NCBI GenBank assembly: GCA_033439765.1
Contig: JAULSN010000007.1
Coordinates: forward strand, 2,232,001-2,296,000
Length of the DNA stretch: 64,000 nt
Direction: 5' to 3'
DNA from: Lasiosphaeria ovina
Lineage: Eukaryota; Ascomycota; Sordariomycetes; Sordariales; Lasiosphaeriaceae
Part shown: positions 43,180-54,003 of the stretch, piece by piece
Layout: each line of letters starts with the position of its first letter
Position numbering within the stretch: position 1 is the first letter of the stretch
Translations under genes and position numbers: made by a program
The notes under the pieces: model-generated
Databases searched by the model: none
The model's input: the letters and a program-made list of their open reading frames with translations, nothing else
Told to the model about the DNA's origin: nothing

Positions 43180-43293
43180 TAAGCTCTTTGCTGAAGTTCC
43201 CGCTGGATCCACGCACGCCTGCCTGCTGATGGCTGGTGATTGAGGATGCGGACAAGCGCGCTGTTTTGTAACAAGTTCTCTTTTTTTCATTTT

Positions 43294-43327
<34 letters not shown>

Positions 43328-43745
43328 CAAATTTGCATGGGTTTCTGGAAATAACGTGATAGATCCAGCCCTCCCAGCCCTTCCATAGCAGTTCGGGTTC
43401 CCTCGAGAAAGAATTCGAATGAAGTTTGTTCTGCTTCCAGAAAACAAAAAATGCCGCGACGATTGTGAAGGCCAGTCCCTCGCTAGCTTCACTAGAGATG
43501 ATCCCGCTAGACCTACATACGCCTGCCTGCTGATGAGTGATGATGGAGAATGCCGGTGAGCGCGCCCTTTTGTAGCAAGTTCTTTTTCTTGCAAATTTGC
43601 ATGAGTTTTTTTCCAGAAATAACGTGATAGATGCAGCCCTCTCGGCCCTTCTACAGTAGTTCGAGGTTACGCGAGAAAGCAACTAAATGACGGTTGTTCT
43701 GCTCCCAGAAAAGATGCCGCGACGATTGTGAAGGCCACCCAACTC
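43180..43745. repeat. Tandem duplication, units of about 260-300 bp, with a 30-T run
   Basis: Matching landmarks are GCCTGCCTGCTGATG at 43218 and 43521, CAAATTTGCATG at 43328 and 43590, and ATGCCGCGACGATTGTG at 43451 and 43713. Unit 1 carries a run of 30 T (43298-43327) where unit 2 has a short T tract, which accounts for the change in offset from 303 to 262 bp. Confidence 0.8.
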
Positions 43746-44149
43746 CAGCCTGGGACTTGCAATGGCGTTGAAACTTCTGTGGGTTTTAGCCTTATCCTCC
43801 GCAATTGGATGCCACGATGAAGAATCCCTAGAGTACCGCTTATTCTCGTCCGCTTGGTGTCTGAACTGGTGTGAAATTTCTCGTGGTTCATTTGTTCATT
43901 GCCTCCCACTTTTCTTTCCTCCCCCCTACGATCCTGATCATAATATCTGGTAGCTTTTGATCACCAAGACCGCTAGTTTAAACACAAAATAAATGAAATG
44001 AACGGTAGTATGAACAAAGTGCTATCCTATGATCCGGCCCAGGAGGCAATCCGGGGTGCGAAGCTGCTGCTCGCGGTCGGTGTCCAAGATTTTTCCACAG
44101 ACCGTAGGTTTCCCCCGGGATACAGACTTTCGCGGGCTCATATCTGATA

Positions 44150-44283
44150 CTCCCACCCCCACCACCATCGGGGCGAGCTGCTTTGTTGTTGGGGTTGCGA
44201 CCATATATCTAGCCGCTATTTCCCAGAGTGCCAGGCAACGGGTATCTGTTTTGCGCCTGCTGGCGTAACGGCACACCGTTACA
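44150..44283 (-). repeat. LTR-like repeat, copy B
   Basis: On the minus strand it begins TGTAACGG, a common start of fungal gypsy-type LTRs, and includes a perfect hairpin (GTAACGG 44265-44271 with CCGTTAC 44276-44282). It then continues into the sequence shared with 31035-31155. Confidence 0.4.
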
Positions 44284-44285
44284 GG

Positions 44286-44834
44286 TTATGAGCCCGGAAT
44301 TGGTTTGCCGTTAGTATATGTGCCTTTCGGCACGTTAGTCCTGCCTGAGCGGCTCACCCCCTTTGATCTCACCCCCGTATGCTTTGTATCCTTCTCTTTC
44401 TCAACAGGCGGTTGTATTCCTTGTAGTTGTTGAGCTTCGGCGGTTCGGGAGCTTGAGGCGGGAATGGGGTCTTCGTTTGGTAGGTCTATGTGGTCTTCGG
44501 CATCGAGAAACTTGTCGCCTTCGTCAACTCTAGGTAGGGTGCGCAGGATGCGGGGATGAAATTCGGAAGCCTGCGGTTCAGGCTCGTCAGGTGGCTTGTC
44601 GGTCGGCTCTGGTGTTGCTTCCGGCGTGAGAGCTTCATCACAGCGGCGCGCAGGCCTCTCTCTTTCCTGCAGGAGTAGTGGTGATTGGTGCAGATTGCTC
44701 AGGTTGACTTCTCTCACTTCAGGCTCAGGAACGAACCAGGGACTGTCGCATTTCAGTTGTTCGCCTCTGGGCCTTCTCTGGACCTGTAATCGCCATAACC
44801 GTAAAAGCGTCGTCGCCTGGTGTGTGGTAGTGAG
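44286..44834 (-). pseudogene. Unassigned open fragment next to the LTR-like repeat
   Basis: The frame is open for about 180 codons with no ATG near its upstream stop. It reads THQATTLLRLWRLQVQRRPR, then CDSPWFVPEPEVREVNLSN, then a Pro/Glu/Asp-rich part ending GKPIPGS. Codon composition looks protein-like. It ends three bases from the LTR-like boundary, so it may be a piece of retroelement polyprotein, but no retroviral domain is visible. Confidence 0.4.
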
Positions 44835-45279
44835 TTAGTGAAATAAAAAAGATCTGAATATTAACTTCTGACATCCATGTTGTTATAGTGAAGTTAATGA
44901 ATGAATGTTCATGATGAGGACAGTGAGAAAATGCTGAGAATATCTCTCAAATTCAGAAGCCGATCGCCGGCTAAGCAAAGCGCTAAAATATAATCGGGGG
45001 TGTACCACATCCCCTGCCTGTAAAGTCTTCGACTTCAAACCTTCCATAGTGATATGGGTGCAGGCTGGCTCATGACCAGACCCTTCCCAAATTCCACTTC
45101 GAGATCAGTCACGACCAAAAGTGCAGTACAACAAAAACCAAACTCCAAACAAACTATCAGGTCCCATGGGTATCAAATCTCAGTAACGCCATATCCCGAG
45201 AACCAAATCCCAGTAGCGCCGCACCCCATCACCACCCATCGTAGACACGGCCCCCCCCCCCCCCAGCAGAACACCCTGT
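44835..45279. other. Intergenic stretch
   Basis: It lies downstream of RRM paralogue 2 and contains a 14-C run at 45251-45264. Confidence 0.4.
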
Positions 45280-47113
45280 CTAGTCGTACAGGTCTGCATC
45301 GGAGAGCGGCGGGAACGCCCCCATGCGCTTCACGAGCCTCTCCACCGCCGGATCCCGCACAATGACATCGCACGGGTCACGAGTGTACTTCACCGTGACC
45401 CCGGCCTTCCTCATGCCTGCATCGCTCGATAAAGCATTGTATGCAGCATTGGACTGGCAGCGATAACTGCCGAAGCGCCACTCCATGATGTTGATGCTCT
45501 TGCCTTGGACCAGGTAAATAACCTCGTCCATGACAAAAACAAACTTCGGCTTGAGGAATTCCATGATCGTGCGCTCGTTCACGACCTCCTTTGGACCAGT
45601 GATGATGATGGCCCGCGTGTGCTCAACCGGGAGGTGGCCTTTCTCGGCGACTCGTGTGCGGTTGCGGGATATCATCGCCCGGTATCGATCCATGACCAGG
45701 CCCTCGCTCCCGTACTTGGGGTACCGGCCCAAGAAGCGAGTAGCGTCCGCAACATTGAAAAAGACCAGCTTGGCCGCGCAGGTGAGATGCCCCTTTTCCG
45801 GATCGGGCTTGCTGATCGACACCGCATAGATGCGGCCCACATCCCGAATCTTCCCCAGCAGCATGTTGATGGTGACGTACGGCGGCAAGTTCGTCAACCA
45901 GAACGAGCAGTTTAGCTCGTCGGGAATATCCGCCGACATATTCCCCTCGTTGTCCGGGTCGCCGTGGTAGTTGGGCGAGCAACCAACTTCGATGCGGTGC
46001 CGGATCTGCTGCTCCGACAACGCAGGCTTCGGCGCCCCGACCTCTTCCAGCTCCTTCTCGCGCACCATGCTCATCGGCTGGAATCGACGGATTGGCAGCT
46101 CTGGCGCAGGAGGAGACGGCTTCTTCGACCCACGCGGCTTGAATCCCACCAGCTCGAACGGCTGGTTCTGCTGCTGGAAATTCTGTCCAGCCGTATTCGA
46201 CGAGGAGGGTCTGCCCTCACCGACAGACCCAGAAGAATCCGGCCCGCTTGCACTGGGTCGGGGCGCAGCAGCAGTCGTAACCATGCTGTTGTAGTAGTTG
46301 TGCTGGAACGCCTCCAGCTTGGCTGCCTCAGCCTTGCGCTGCTGGGCCTGAGCGTTTCGATAACGCTCAGCCACTTTCTGCGCACCGCGCGTGCTGGCGG
46401 CGGGGCCGGTGGGCGGGGCAGGGGCGGTCGGCTGGGCGGGGCGAGGGCGGTTGGCAGGACGACTACCTGCGACGGACGGGGGCGGCATGGCAGAGGGCAC
46501 CGAACGCGAGATGACACCCGAGTGTGCGTCGACGGCATAATGAGCGTTGCCGTAGGGGGCTGGCATGTGCCGAGCCAGATGCTCAAAGCCGGGAGGAGGA
46601 AGAAACTGGCTCTGCCGAACGAACGGCTCGTCGTTACCACTGCCCCATGCCAGTGGCTGCGTGTGGTATACCTCGCTCTGTGCACTACCCTGCGCGTGGT
46701 ATTCCTCGGTCTGCGCAAATTTGACCTTCTTTGGCTGGCGTGGGACTGGGATGGGATATGCCCCAACCGTCTGTCCGAACGGCGGCGGGGCGAGATATCC
46801 CAAGCCAGAAGGCCGGGCAAGGTCAGGGCGACTGGCAACAACAGGGCCGGGCTGAGCGGTGACCGTGCGCTGGGGCACGACAAAGCTGTACTAAACACGA
46901 CATAGCAATTAGTACTAGTTTACTAATGTAGAAGAATGTTTGACATAAGCTTACCGCACTGGGATTGAGGGCGAAGGGGGCCTGGCTAGGCTGGCCGGCG
47001 TTGCTCTGGGTCGGTGCCTGGTTCGCACCCTGGTTGGTACCCTGGTTGGTACCATACTGACCAAAGTAGAAATAGCCCGAAGGCATGCTAGACAGACCCT
47101 TTCCGTTCTGCAT
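45280..47113 (-). CDS. RRM-like RNA-binding protein, paralogue 2
   Basis: Exons 47113-46955 and 46890-45280 give 589 aa. The acceptor TTTAG at 46891-46895 (just before TAC) keeps frame, whereas the nearer CAG does not. An ATG at 47170 is in frame upstream, but the one at 47113 (AAAATGC) is preferred. The amino half is disordered: GTNQGTNQGANQ repeats, then P/A/Q-rich sequence with a basic helical stretch (AERYRNAQAQQRKAEAAKLEAF). The carboxyl half repeats the paralogue's motif order: RRFQPMSMV, HRIEVGCSPNYHGDPD, CSFWLTNLPPYVT, CAAKLVFF, YRAMISRNRT, RFGSYRCQSNAAY, YTRDPCDV. Divergence between the two is large but even, so the duplication is not recent. Nuclear or cytoplasmic RNA binding is an inference. 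Confidence 0.75.
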
Positions 47114-47129
47114 TTTGAGAAAGGTAGGT

Positions 47130-47520
47130 GTTTCGAGAAATGTATGTATGTGATGTGCTATATCAATCAATTAGTAAAACCGTGGTGGATATCCAGTAGT
47201 GAAGCAATCCAGGCAAGAGTTGATATTTGTACTTACGAAGTGGTCGGCAAAAGGCAAAGGCTACTACTCAGCGATGCGCTTCGTAGTAATGTGTCGAGAG
47301 ATGTATGTGATGGTGTGATGTGCTATATCTATTAATTAGTATAGCTGCTCGTGGTAAAGAGGCATATCGAGCAGTGAGGCATATCCGAGCAGGGATACGG
47401 CAGTGATGGATGTCCAGTAATGAAGTAATCTAGGTAGAAAATGATATCTGTACTTACCAGGCGGTCGACAAAAGGCAACTGGGCTACTACTCAGCGATAT
47501 GCTTCGTAGTGCGTACGGTA
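47130..47520. repeat. Tandem duplication in the leader of RRM paralogue 2
   Basis: TGGATRTCCAGTARTGAAG at 47186 and 47407 and CTACTACTCAGCGATRYGCTTCGTAGT at about 47262 and 47484 mark two units 221 bp apart. The preceding ATGTATGTG...GATGTGCTATATC blocks (47139, 47300) belong to the same units. On the minus strand both units include GTAAGTAC, a splice-donor-like site. Confidence 0.7.
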
Positions 47521-47767
47521 CTGGCAAGGTGTGGCTACCACGGGCGGGATATATTAAGGCACAGGTATACCGAGAGTGGGAGAAAGAAGTGGGGTGCAAT
47601 GTGTGTGCTGCTGTGCCGGAGACGAGATATCGTGCTGCAATGGAGAGGAGGTATATCAATGCCGGTATGTCTTGTGTGAAGCAATGCGAGTGATGGACTA
47701 TCGAAGCAAGCAATGTGTCAAAGCAACGCAAGAGGATACCGAATTCTGAAAACCGACGCTGAAGAAA

Positions 47768-47822
47768 AAGGAAGTGGAAAGGAAGAGGGAGTTCAGGGAC
47801 CAGCAGCAGAATTTATACCCCG
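47768..47822 (-). promoter_or_regulatory. Predicted core promoter of RRM paralogue 2
   Basis: On the minus strand TATAAAT (47811-47817) is preceded by GGGG, followed by TCTGCTGCTGG, and then a CT-rich tract (CTCTTCCTTTCCACTTCC). The 15 bp at 47808-47822 match 42319-42333 at 13 positions. It lies about 0.7 kb before the ATG. Confidence 0.55.
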
Positions 47823-49800
47823 GCACACAGGCAGGGAAACGACCGGCCTTGTGCCTTCCTTTCTAGAGTGGGGCAGCCAGAAAAGGTCCTCCCTAGTGTT
47901 CTATTGTATGGAAGCTCCCCGGGAGGTTAGACGTGTGGTCAGGTGGGCCAGAAAGGAGCTAGTCAAGGACCTCGTCGTTATGATAGTTGAGACGAACCAC
48001 AAAGCAGAGACTTCCCGACCTTTCCAATGCCAGAATTCCCGGTGGAAAACGAGAACAGGCGGGTTTCCAGCCAATCATATGCTCGAATCGGCGGCGGTCT
48101 GGTACCTTCGTACCGCGTCCAGGAAGTTCTCGGCCATCGGGAGGTGCCCGGGTTGCCAAAAGATGGGATTGATAAGGCCAGTTGCCTGGGTTCCTCGGTG
48201 CCGGGGAGCTGGTCCCGCACCTGGTGGCAAAGGCAAGGTACATACATATGAGACGAGAAGACGGTAGCTGGCGGTTGTCCTGCATGTTGTCCACCTGACA
48301 AGTAAACAGGACGGGAGGGTGATGGTGAAGGAAACAGGTACTGGCATCTACGGTGGTAGTTATGATAACAGCTTTAAATATGCGTACAAACATATTAACG
48401 AGCAACCAGCCATGTCTCACGAAATAGGAGGCGACGCAGCCTCAATATATATCCCTCTTCCATTATCCGTGTTTGCGGTAGGCAACTTGACTCCGGGAGT
48501 CACCAAAGGTTTGACGAGTTCCAAACGTAGGAACAAACAGCAAGGAAACTTCACCAACCAGTCACGTCGGCACGTGGGCAGGGGGAGAGCTAGACTCCCG
48601 TCCTAAGTGTTGTCTAACAGGTACTGGCACCTTGACGGTCTGCCCCGGCATCAAGACCATTGAACAGCAAAGAGGCACGCGCTCCAGAAAAAAGCGGCTC
48701 TTACGTCACGCACTTCCATTACCTCGCCGGGAAGATTTGTACGTGATCGGAAGGGAAAGTAGATCGGGGAGAGCGGGTGGCGAAGATGAGGGCAGGTAAG
48801 AAAATAGTGAGGCGAAGGGTGGTCGGAATAGGTTTGGCCCTGCCGGACCGCTCCGAATTCAACGTGCCAGACCAAACTGCCATCTGGGAGCGACACAGTT
48901 GGATGACCAACCAATCCCCGCCGAGAGGAACATCCCGCGGCGCTGCGCACCAAGACTAGGCCACCTAGAAAGTAATTGAAAGATTGGGGTGCTACCTGTA
49001 GGCTGCCAGGTGCTGATATTAAAACCGTGGAAAGCATTTAATTGGCACAGCTACCGTTGTTTTGATTTCTTTCCATTGCGATTGCGGGATAATGGACACG
49101 AAACGCGAGCCAAGGATGGCATGCGCTCGCGACGCTTTCCTCAGTCGGCCCCGCCGATGCCCGGGAAACAGCGACAAAGGAAACAACATCGTTAACGGAG
49201 GAACAGTCCACCTGCCCCGAGATTGCTGCTGTAATGGAATTTAAGTCTCACGACAAAGAACATGTAGAGAAACAAGTAGCCAAAGTAGGCAGGTACCGGC
49301 GTCCTGCGTAGGCTACAGAACAGAGCCATTCTACCGAAGTCGATCGAACTCCCTCAGCCGGGGGGCCTACATCACAATAACGTTTCCGTAATGTCACTGG
49401 CTACGAAATACCAAAATGCGTTGAGGGGGACACGAACAGAATTCAACCTGCCAATCCCGCCGCGGCCACCTCTAACACGATCCGCACAAGGTAGCAAAGC
49501 CTCAGCGATGCCACTAGAATGCTCGAGACGAAGATAGGCGGCGAACTTTGGCTATGGCCACGGGATAAGCATAACGAACAAACAAACCTTAGCTATACGA
49601 TCACATCACAACTCATAAACGGGCTTCTCTTTGCTGTGAGAAAAAAAGCACCAGACCGTCGGCGCTGTGCTAGACAAGGGCGGCCAGGCTAGGCCTGGAC
49701 CGGCAAATTGTCCTTGGACTTCCAGCCCAGCCCACCACCATTGATTTTGACCTTTGATCGGGGCGACCCATTCGATAATCAGGGCACATTACTCGGGGGT
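47823..49800. other. Intergenic region
   Basis: No supportable gene; the open frames have no domain character. Confidence 0.35.
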
Positions 49801-49822
49801 CTTTAGCTGCTGCTCTTTACTT

Positions 49823-51880
49823 TGACTAGTAGATGATCAACTTTGTCCAGTCCTCGTCTGTAAGCTCCGTCACTGAGCGTTTGTCCGCAGGCACTAGCTC
49901 GCACCGAAGCTGCATGGCTTTCTGAAAGAGCCCCGTGCCGGCTGTTTCGTCTCCGGTGTCTCTCAGTAAGCATCCTTTCTTCCAGAAAGCTCGCGCCGCC
50001 TGCGCTTCTCTGCCTTGCACTGCCGTGAATGCGTGAATAGCGCCATCTAGCAATTCTCTGAGAATCCATTTGCGTCAGTAACTTAACCAGCTCTGCCAGG
50101 GGATACGTATAAAATAGTTATTTACATTGCTCTCGTGTTATCCCCGCGTCGTATCAAGTCTTCTGCGAGACTGTAGAAAAAGTCCCCTGAAAAGTGGTTT
50201 GTGTCGCCGACGGTGGCCTTGATGTTCTTGACGGCGCGTTCGTGGTATACCAGGTCTTCTTCGTACCGTTTCTGCGCATTACGGATGTGGCCCATCGCGC
50301 GCCAGATGTGTCCCGACCTGCTCAAAGTCAACACAGCGTACTTTCAAAGGTGTAGTAGGCGTATCTGGGGCCACCAGTGGTTTCGCACATACTCTGTCGT
50401 CGTCTCGTCTTTGACACCAAGGGCACTCTCACTAGGGCGCATCCTCAACGCTTTTTAAAGGTTGCCAGGCTCTTCCGAAAGCTGTCCACAGCCCTCTCAA
50501 ACTCCCCCTTGCTAGCAAGGCAGATACACTCTTAGTTGTAGGCCGCAGCCAGAGCTAACTTGTCCGACTTTTGGTTGTATTTCTCAATGCGATCATGTAG
50601 AATTCCTACCCAGATGTCGGCGTCCTCGACACCGTCGGACGAGCCTGTGAGGCAGACGGCGAGTGATAGACTGTGATGGGCCCCGCCCAGCCAGTGGGTG
50701 ATGCGCTCGTGCTCGTCCGGCTCACGATTCCTGGCTTTTTGTAAGATTTCGAGCAAGAGATGCGAAGACTTCGGTCTGACTGGCAACGCCGCGTTCAGAG
50801 ATGTACCATGCATAACTGCTAAATATGTAGCCGCTCATAGCCGTACCCTCTCATTTGTCCCCTCGTAGCTCATCTCCGAACAGCTCGGCAAGCTTGCAAA
50901 TGTGAGGTGTGAAGCGCTCAGCAATGGGAATGCGCGACGCTTGGTTTCGGGTAGGGTCCGTTCCTGATGCCCAAGGCCATACGGCGGACATAAGGGTTGC
51001 GACGGCTGCAAATACTGTTTGGAGATTGTCATCGCCCATCTTGTACCTGACAACTTCTTGCACCAGCCGGTGAACACGCAGCTCGTTTGCCGCCAAGTTC
51101 CTGGTGACCATGGAGACATGGACAAGCTCAGTTCGTACCTTGAAGTACTCATGCTTTTTCGTGGGATAGTTGGGAAGCTGAACCTCCTTAGCCCTATCCT
51201 TGAGAAGTTCCTCGGGAATCCTGTCGGGATCAAGCACAGAAAGCACATTCAAGAGCGCGAGCGCTTTGAGGACTGAGCTGCTCGATGGCCCATGCTGTTC
51301 CAATTGTGTGTTCGTACTTCGTCCGCATGCCGCGGGTGCGCAGAGAGTACAGCTCCTTTGCATCCTCGTGGTACCAGTCCTCAAAGTCCTTGAAGGTCAG
51401 GTGAGTCTCCCGGATGATGGCGCTCACCCGGAAGATGGCCAGTGAAAGGCCACCCAAGGTCTTTGAAGTGCGAATGCTGGTGCCGATAGCATCAACTTCG
51501 TCCTCACATCCTAAGAGCTTTCGGAGCATGTCGCCTCCAACTTCGGGAGAAAATGTCTCCAGGTCCATTCCGCGATCAAGTCGATATGCCTTTTCCTTGA
51601 CGTATGGGTACTTGGATGTGATGAGGATGTAGCCGGGACCTTGGCTAGAGAGCCAGTCGTAAATAACATCCGGGACGTCGGCATTGTCGAAGATCAAGAG
51701 CCACCTGGCTGGGTCCACGCATGTGGTCTTCCCGCACATTGTGCGCTAATCGGGTTTGCAAACCATTCCTTGCTAAGTGCGCGGGCGGCGATTTCATCCA
51801 CACTGTCGAGAAGAAGAGGCTAGACAAGCCATCAACCTCAATCAATAGGGGGAGGGCCTTGAAGAAGCTCAACGAGGAGG
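49823..51880 (-). pseudogene. NB-ARC/TPR NLR-like (STAND) pseudogene
   Basis: Reading leftward, a trace LDSVDEIAARALSKEWFANP (about 51800) shifts frame into RWLLIFDNAD (Walker B, 51700) and GYILITSK. Next come the LGGLSLAI block in place of GLPLA, DFEDWYHEDAKEL and YEHTIGTAWAI, all standard NB-ARC landmarks of fungal NLRs. After another shift near 51260 come the winged-helix part (LNVLSVLDPDRIPEELL) and ELRVHRLVQEVVRY. TPR-like helices continue in pieces (HSLSLAVCLTGSSD; GHIRNAQKRYEEDLVYHERAV; AARAFWKKGCLLRDTGD) to a stop at 49823. At least four frame breaks and several stops are present, and no amino-terminal effector domain or Walker A was found. The copy is non-functional as read. Confidence 0.75.
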
Positions 51881-52321
51881 GGATTTAGGAGTCACTGGGC
51901 ATCCGGAGGAGGATTACGGGTAGCAACATGGCGTCAGGGATTACGGCAAGAAGGATGTAGTGAGCACATTGCGGTGGCAAACCTGATCCGAAGTTCACTG
52001 GTCTGTGTTATATACTCTGAAGAAAAAGCTTATTAAGGCATAAAGGCGGGTTTGTCTATTAACTTCTAAACGGAGTGACGAACCTTGACTAAACTCCACA
52101 AACCAAAAGTAGAGCGAGTACGAACCTTTACTATACGGACTAAACTCCACCTATAATGTCGTCAAAGTTTTGATATACGTTCCACGACAGAGTTACTAGG
52201 TGTGTCGAAACCACAAGATGAGTGTTATAAAGTATTCGATGAATTAAAAACAAAACTAAAGGCCTGCAATTTAAATCCCACCCTCGACGCACACCCTCCC
52301 CTCACACACGCCCCAACCACC
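51881..52321. other. AT-rich intergenic stretch
   Basis: Short internal repetition is visible (ACGAACCTTKACTA and ACTAAACTCCAC at about 52079-52152). No gene was seen. Confidence 0.45.
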
Positions 52322-54003
52322 TCAATGGCCCTCAGACTCAATGACATAGGCGCCGAACTGGCGCGTGGGCACCTTGCGCTCAAACAGCAAGTCCAGCTCC
52401 TCGAACGTGCGGCCCTTGGTCTCGGGAACCCTAAAGTAAGCCCAGACAAAACAAATCGCAGCCAGGCCGCCAAAGAAGAAGCCCAGCTTGCCCTGCATGT
52501 TGGCCTGGTCGGGATTGATCATGTAGGGGATGGCGACGGTCATGACGCAGCCGAGGGCGCCCTGGGCAGCGGTGGCGACGGCGATGCTCTTGGAGCGCAC
52601 GCGCGTCGCGCTGGCCTCGGAGATGATGGTGAAGCACACGGGCCCGATGGACAGGTCGTAGAAAAAGTTCCACACCAGCATGAGGGAGGACTGCGCCCAG
52701 ATGACGTTGTCCGGCCGCCCCGGGATGCAGTCGAGGATCCCGATGACGAGCTGCATCACTACCAGCACGAACAGCCCCGTGTTGTAGATGGTCCGCCGCC
52801 CGTACCGCACGATCAGCGGCCATGAGATGACGGTGCCGAGGAAGCCGACGGCTATGGATAGCCATGTCAGTCAAACTTCATTCACACATAGTGCTTGGGG
52901 ACTTACCAAGGAACCCAATGCCCATGTCAAACGCCTCTTCGGTGGGCAGGCCAGCCAGGTTGAAGAAGTAGGTGCCGTAGTTGATCAGGTAGATGCCGCT
53001 CAAGACCTGAGTGCAATAAACGCCCACCGAGATCTCGGTGCGGCGGAGATTGACACCCTTAAAGCAGTCCCAGTACGTGCTGCCCATCTCAAGCTCCTGC
53101 TCGAGGCGGTCCGTCTCGACGATGACGGCCAGGGTCTGGCGGATGTCGACCTTGCTTGAGGCCAGGCGGCGCAGGACGGCCTCGGCGTCGGCGATGCGGC
53201 CCTTGCGGACAAGCCACCAGGGGCTCTCGGGAACCCACAGCAGGCCGGGCAGGATGATGAGGCACCAGAACCACTGCAGGGCGAAGGGGATGGAGTAGGC
53301 CCAGTGGTCGCCCAGCTTGGCCGTGCCGGCGCAGATGCTGTTGCCCAGCAGCTGGCCGATGACGAAGCACAGGTTGACGTAGCTCGTCAGCACGCCGCGG
53401 ATGGCCATGGGGCACACCTCGGACGAGTAGGCGGGCGCGATGACGGCGTAGCACCCCAGCACCAGCCCGCCCAGCAGCTCGCCGGCCAGCAGCACCTCGA
53501 GCGACCGCGCAAAGAACTGGATGAAGACGAGCCCCGTCGTCATGGCCACGCACGCCCCAAACGTCCACTTGCGCCCGAACCGCTCCATCGGGTACCCCGC
53601 GATCAGCGCCCCAACCACCTGCCCCACCGGGTTGCCCATCGACAGGCCCGTCTGCCACGGCGCGCTGATGATGTACTAGAAGCGGAGAAGGAGAAGTCAG
53701 TCCTTGGTCTGACTATGGTGTGACAACAGGAGCACGGCAGCTTACGTTTCCATCGTACAAATAGCCAAAGTCCTGCTGGAACTGCGGCATGGCGTAGAGG
53801 TTGCCGAGCAGCTGGGGGTCAAAGGCCAGCATGATGACGCCGAGCGACACAAACACGGACCAGCCGATGGCGGCCGGGTAGAGCTTGCAGGCCTGGAAGA
53901 AGGTGAGGTTGTGCTCGAACTGCACGGCCTCGTCCATGGCGACGTCGATGGCGCCCGCGCCGGGCTTGGAGTCGCCGCCCGCGTCCGACATCTTGCGGTC
54001 CAT
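52322..54003 (-). CDS. MFS sugar transporter (maltose/alpha-glucoside permease-like)
   Basis: Exons 54003-53746, 53675-52907 and 52851-52322 give 518 aa with frame kept at both introns (70 and 55 bp). Twelve membrane helices are evident. Sugar-porter signatures are present: GYPMERFGRKW after helix 2, PAYSSEVCPMAIRG after helix 4, PESPWWLVRKGR at the start of the central loop, GRRTIYNTG, and PETKGRTFEELDLLF near the end. The amino tail (EAVQFEHNLTFFQACKLYPAAIGWSVFVS) and SPWWLVRKG-type loop are characteristic of the fungal maltose-permease group. It should be a plasma-membrane proton symporter for di- or oligosaccharides. A second in-frame Met lies five codons in. The gene is intact. Confidence 0.93.
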
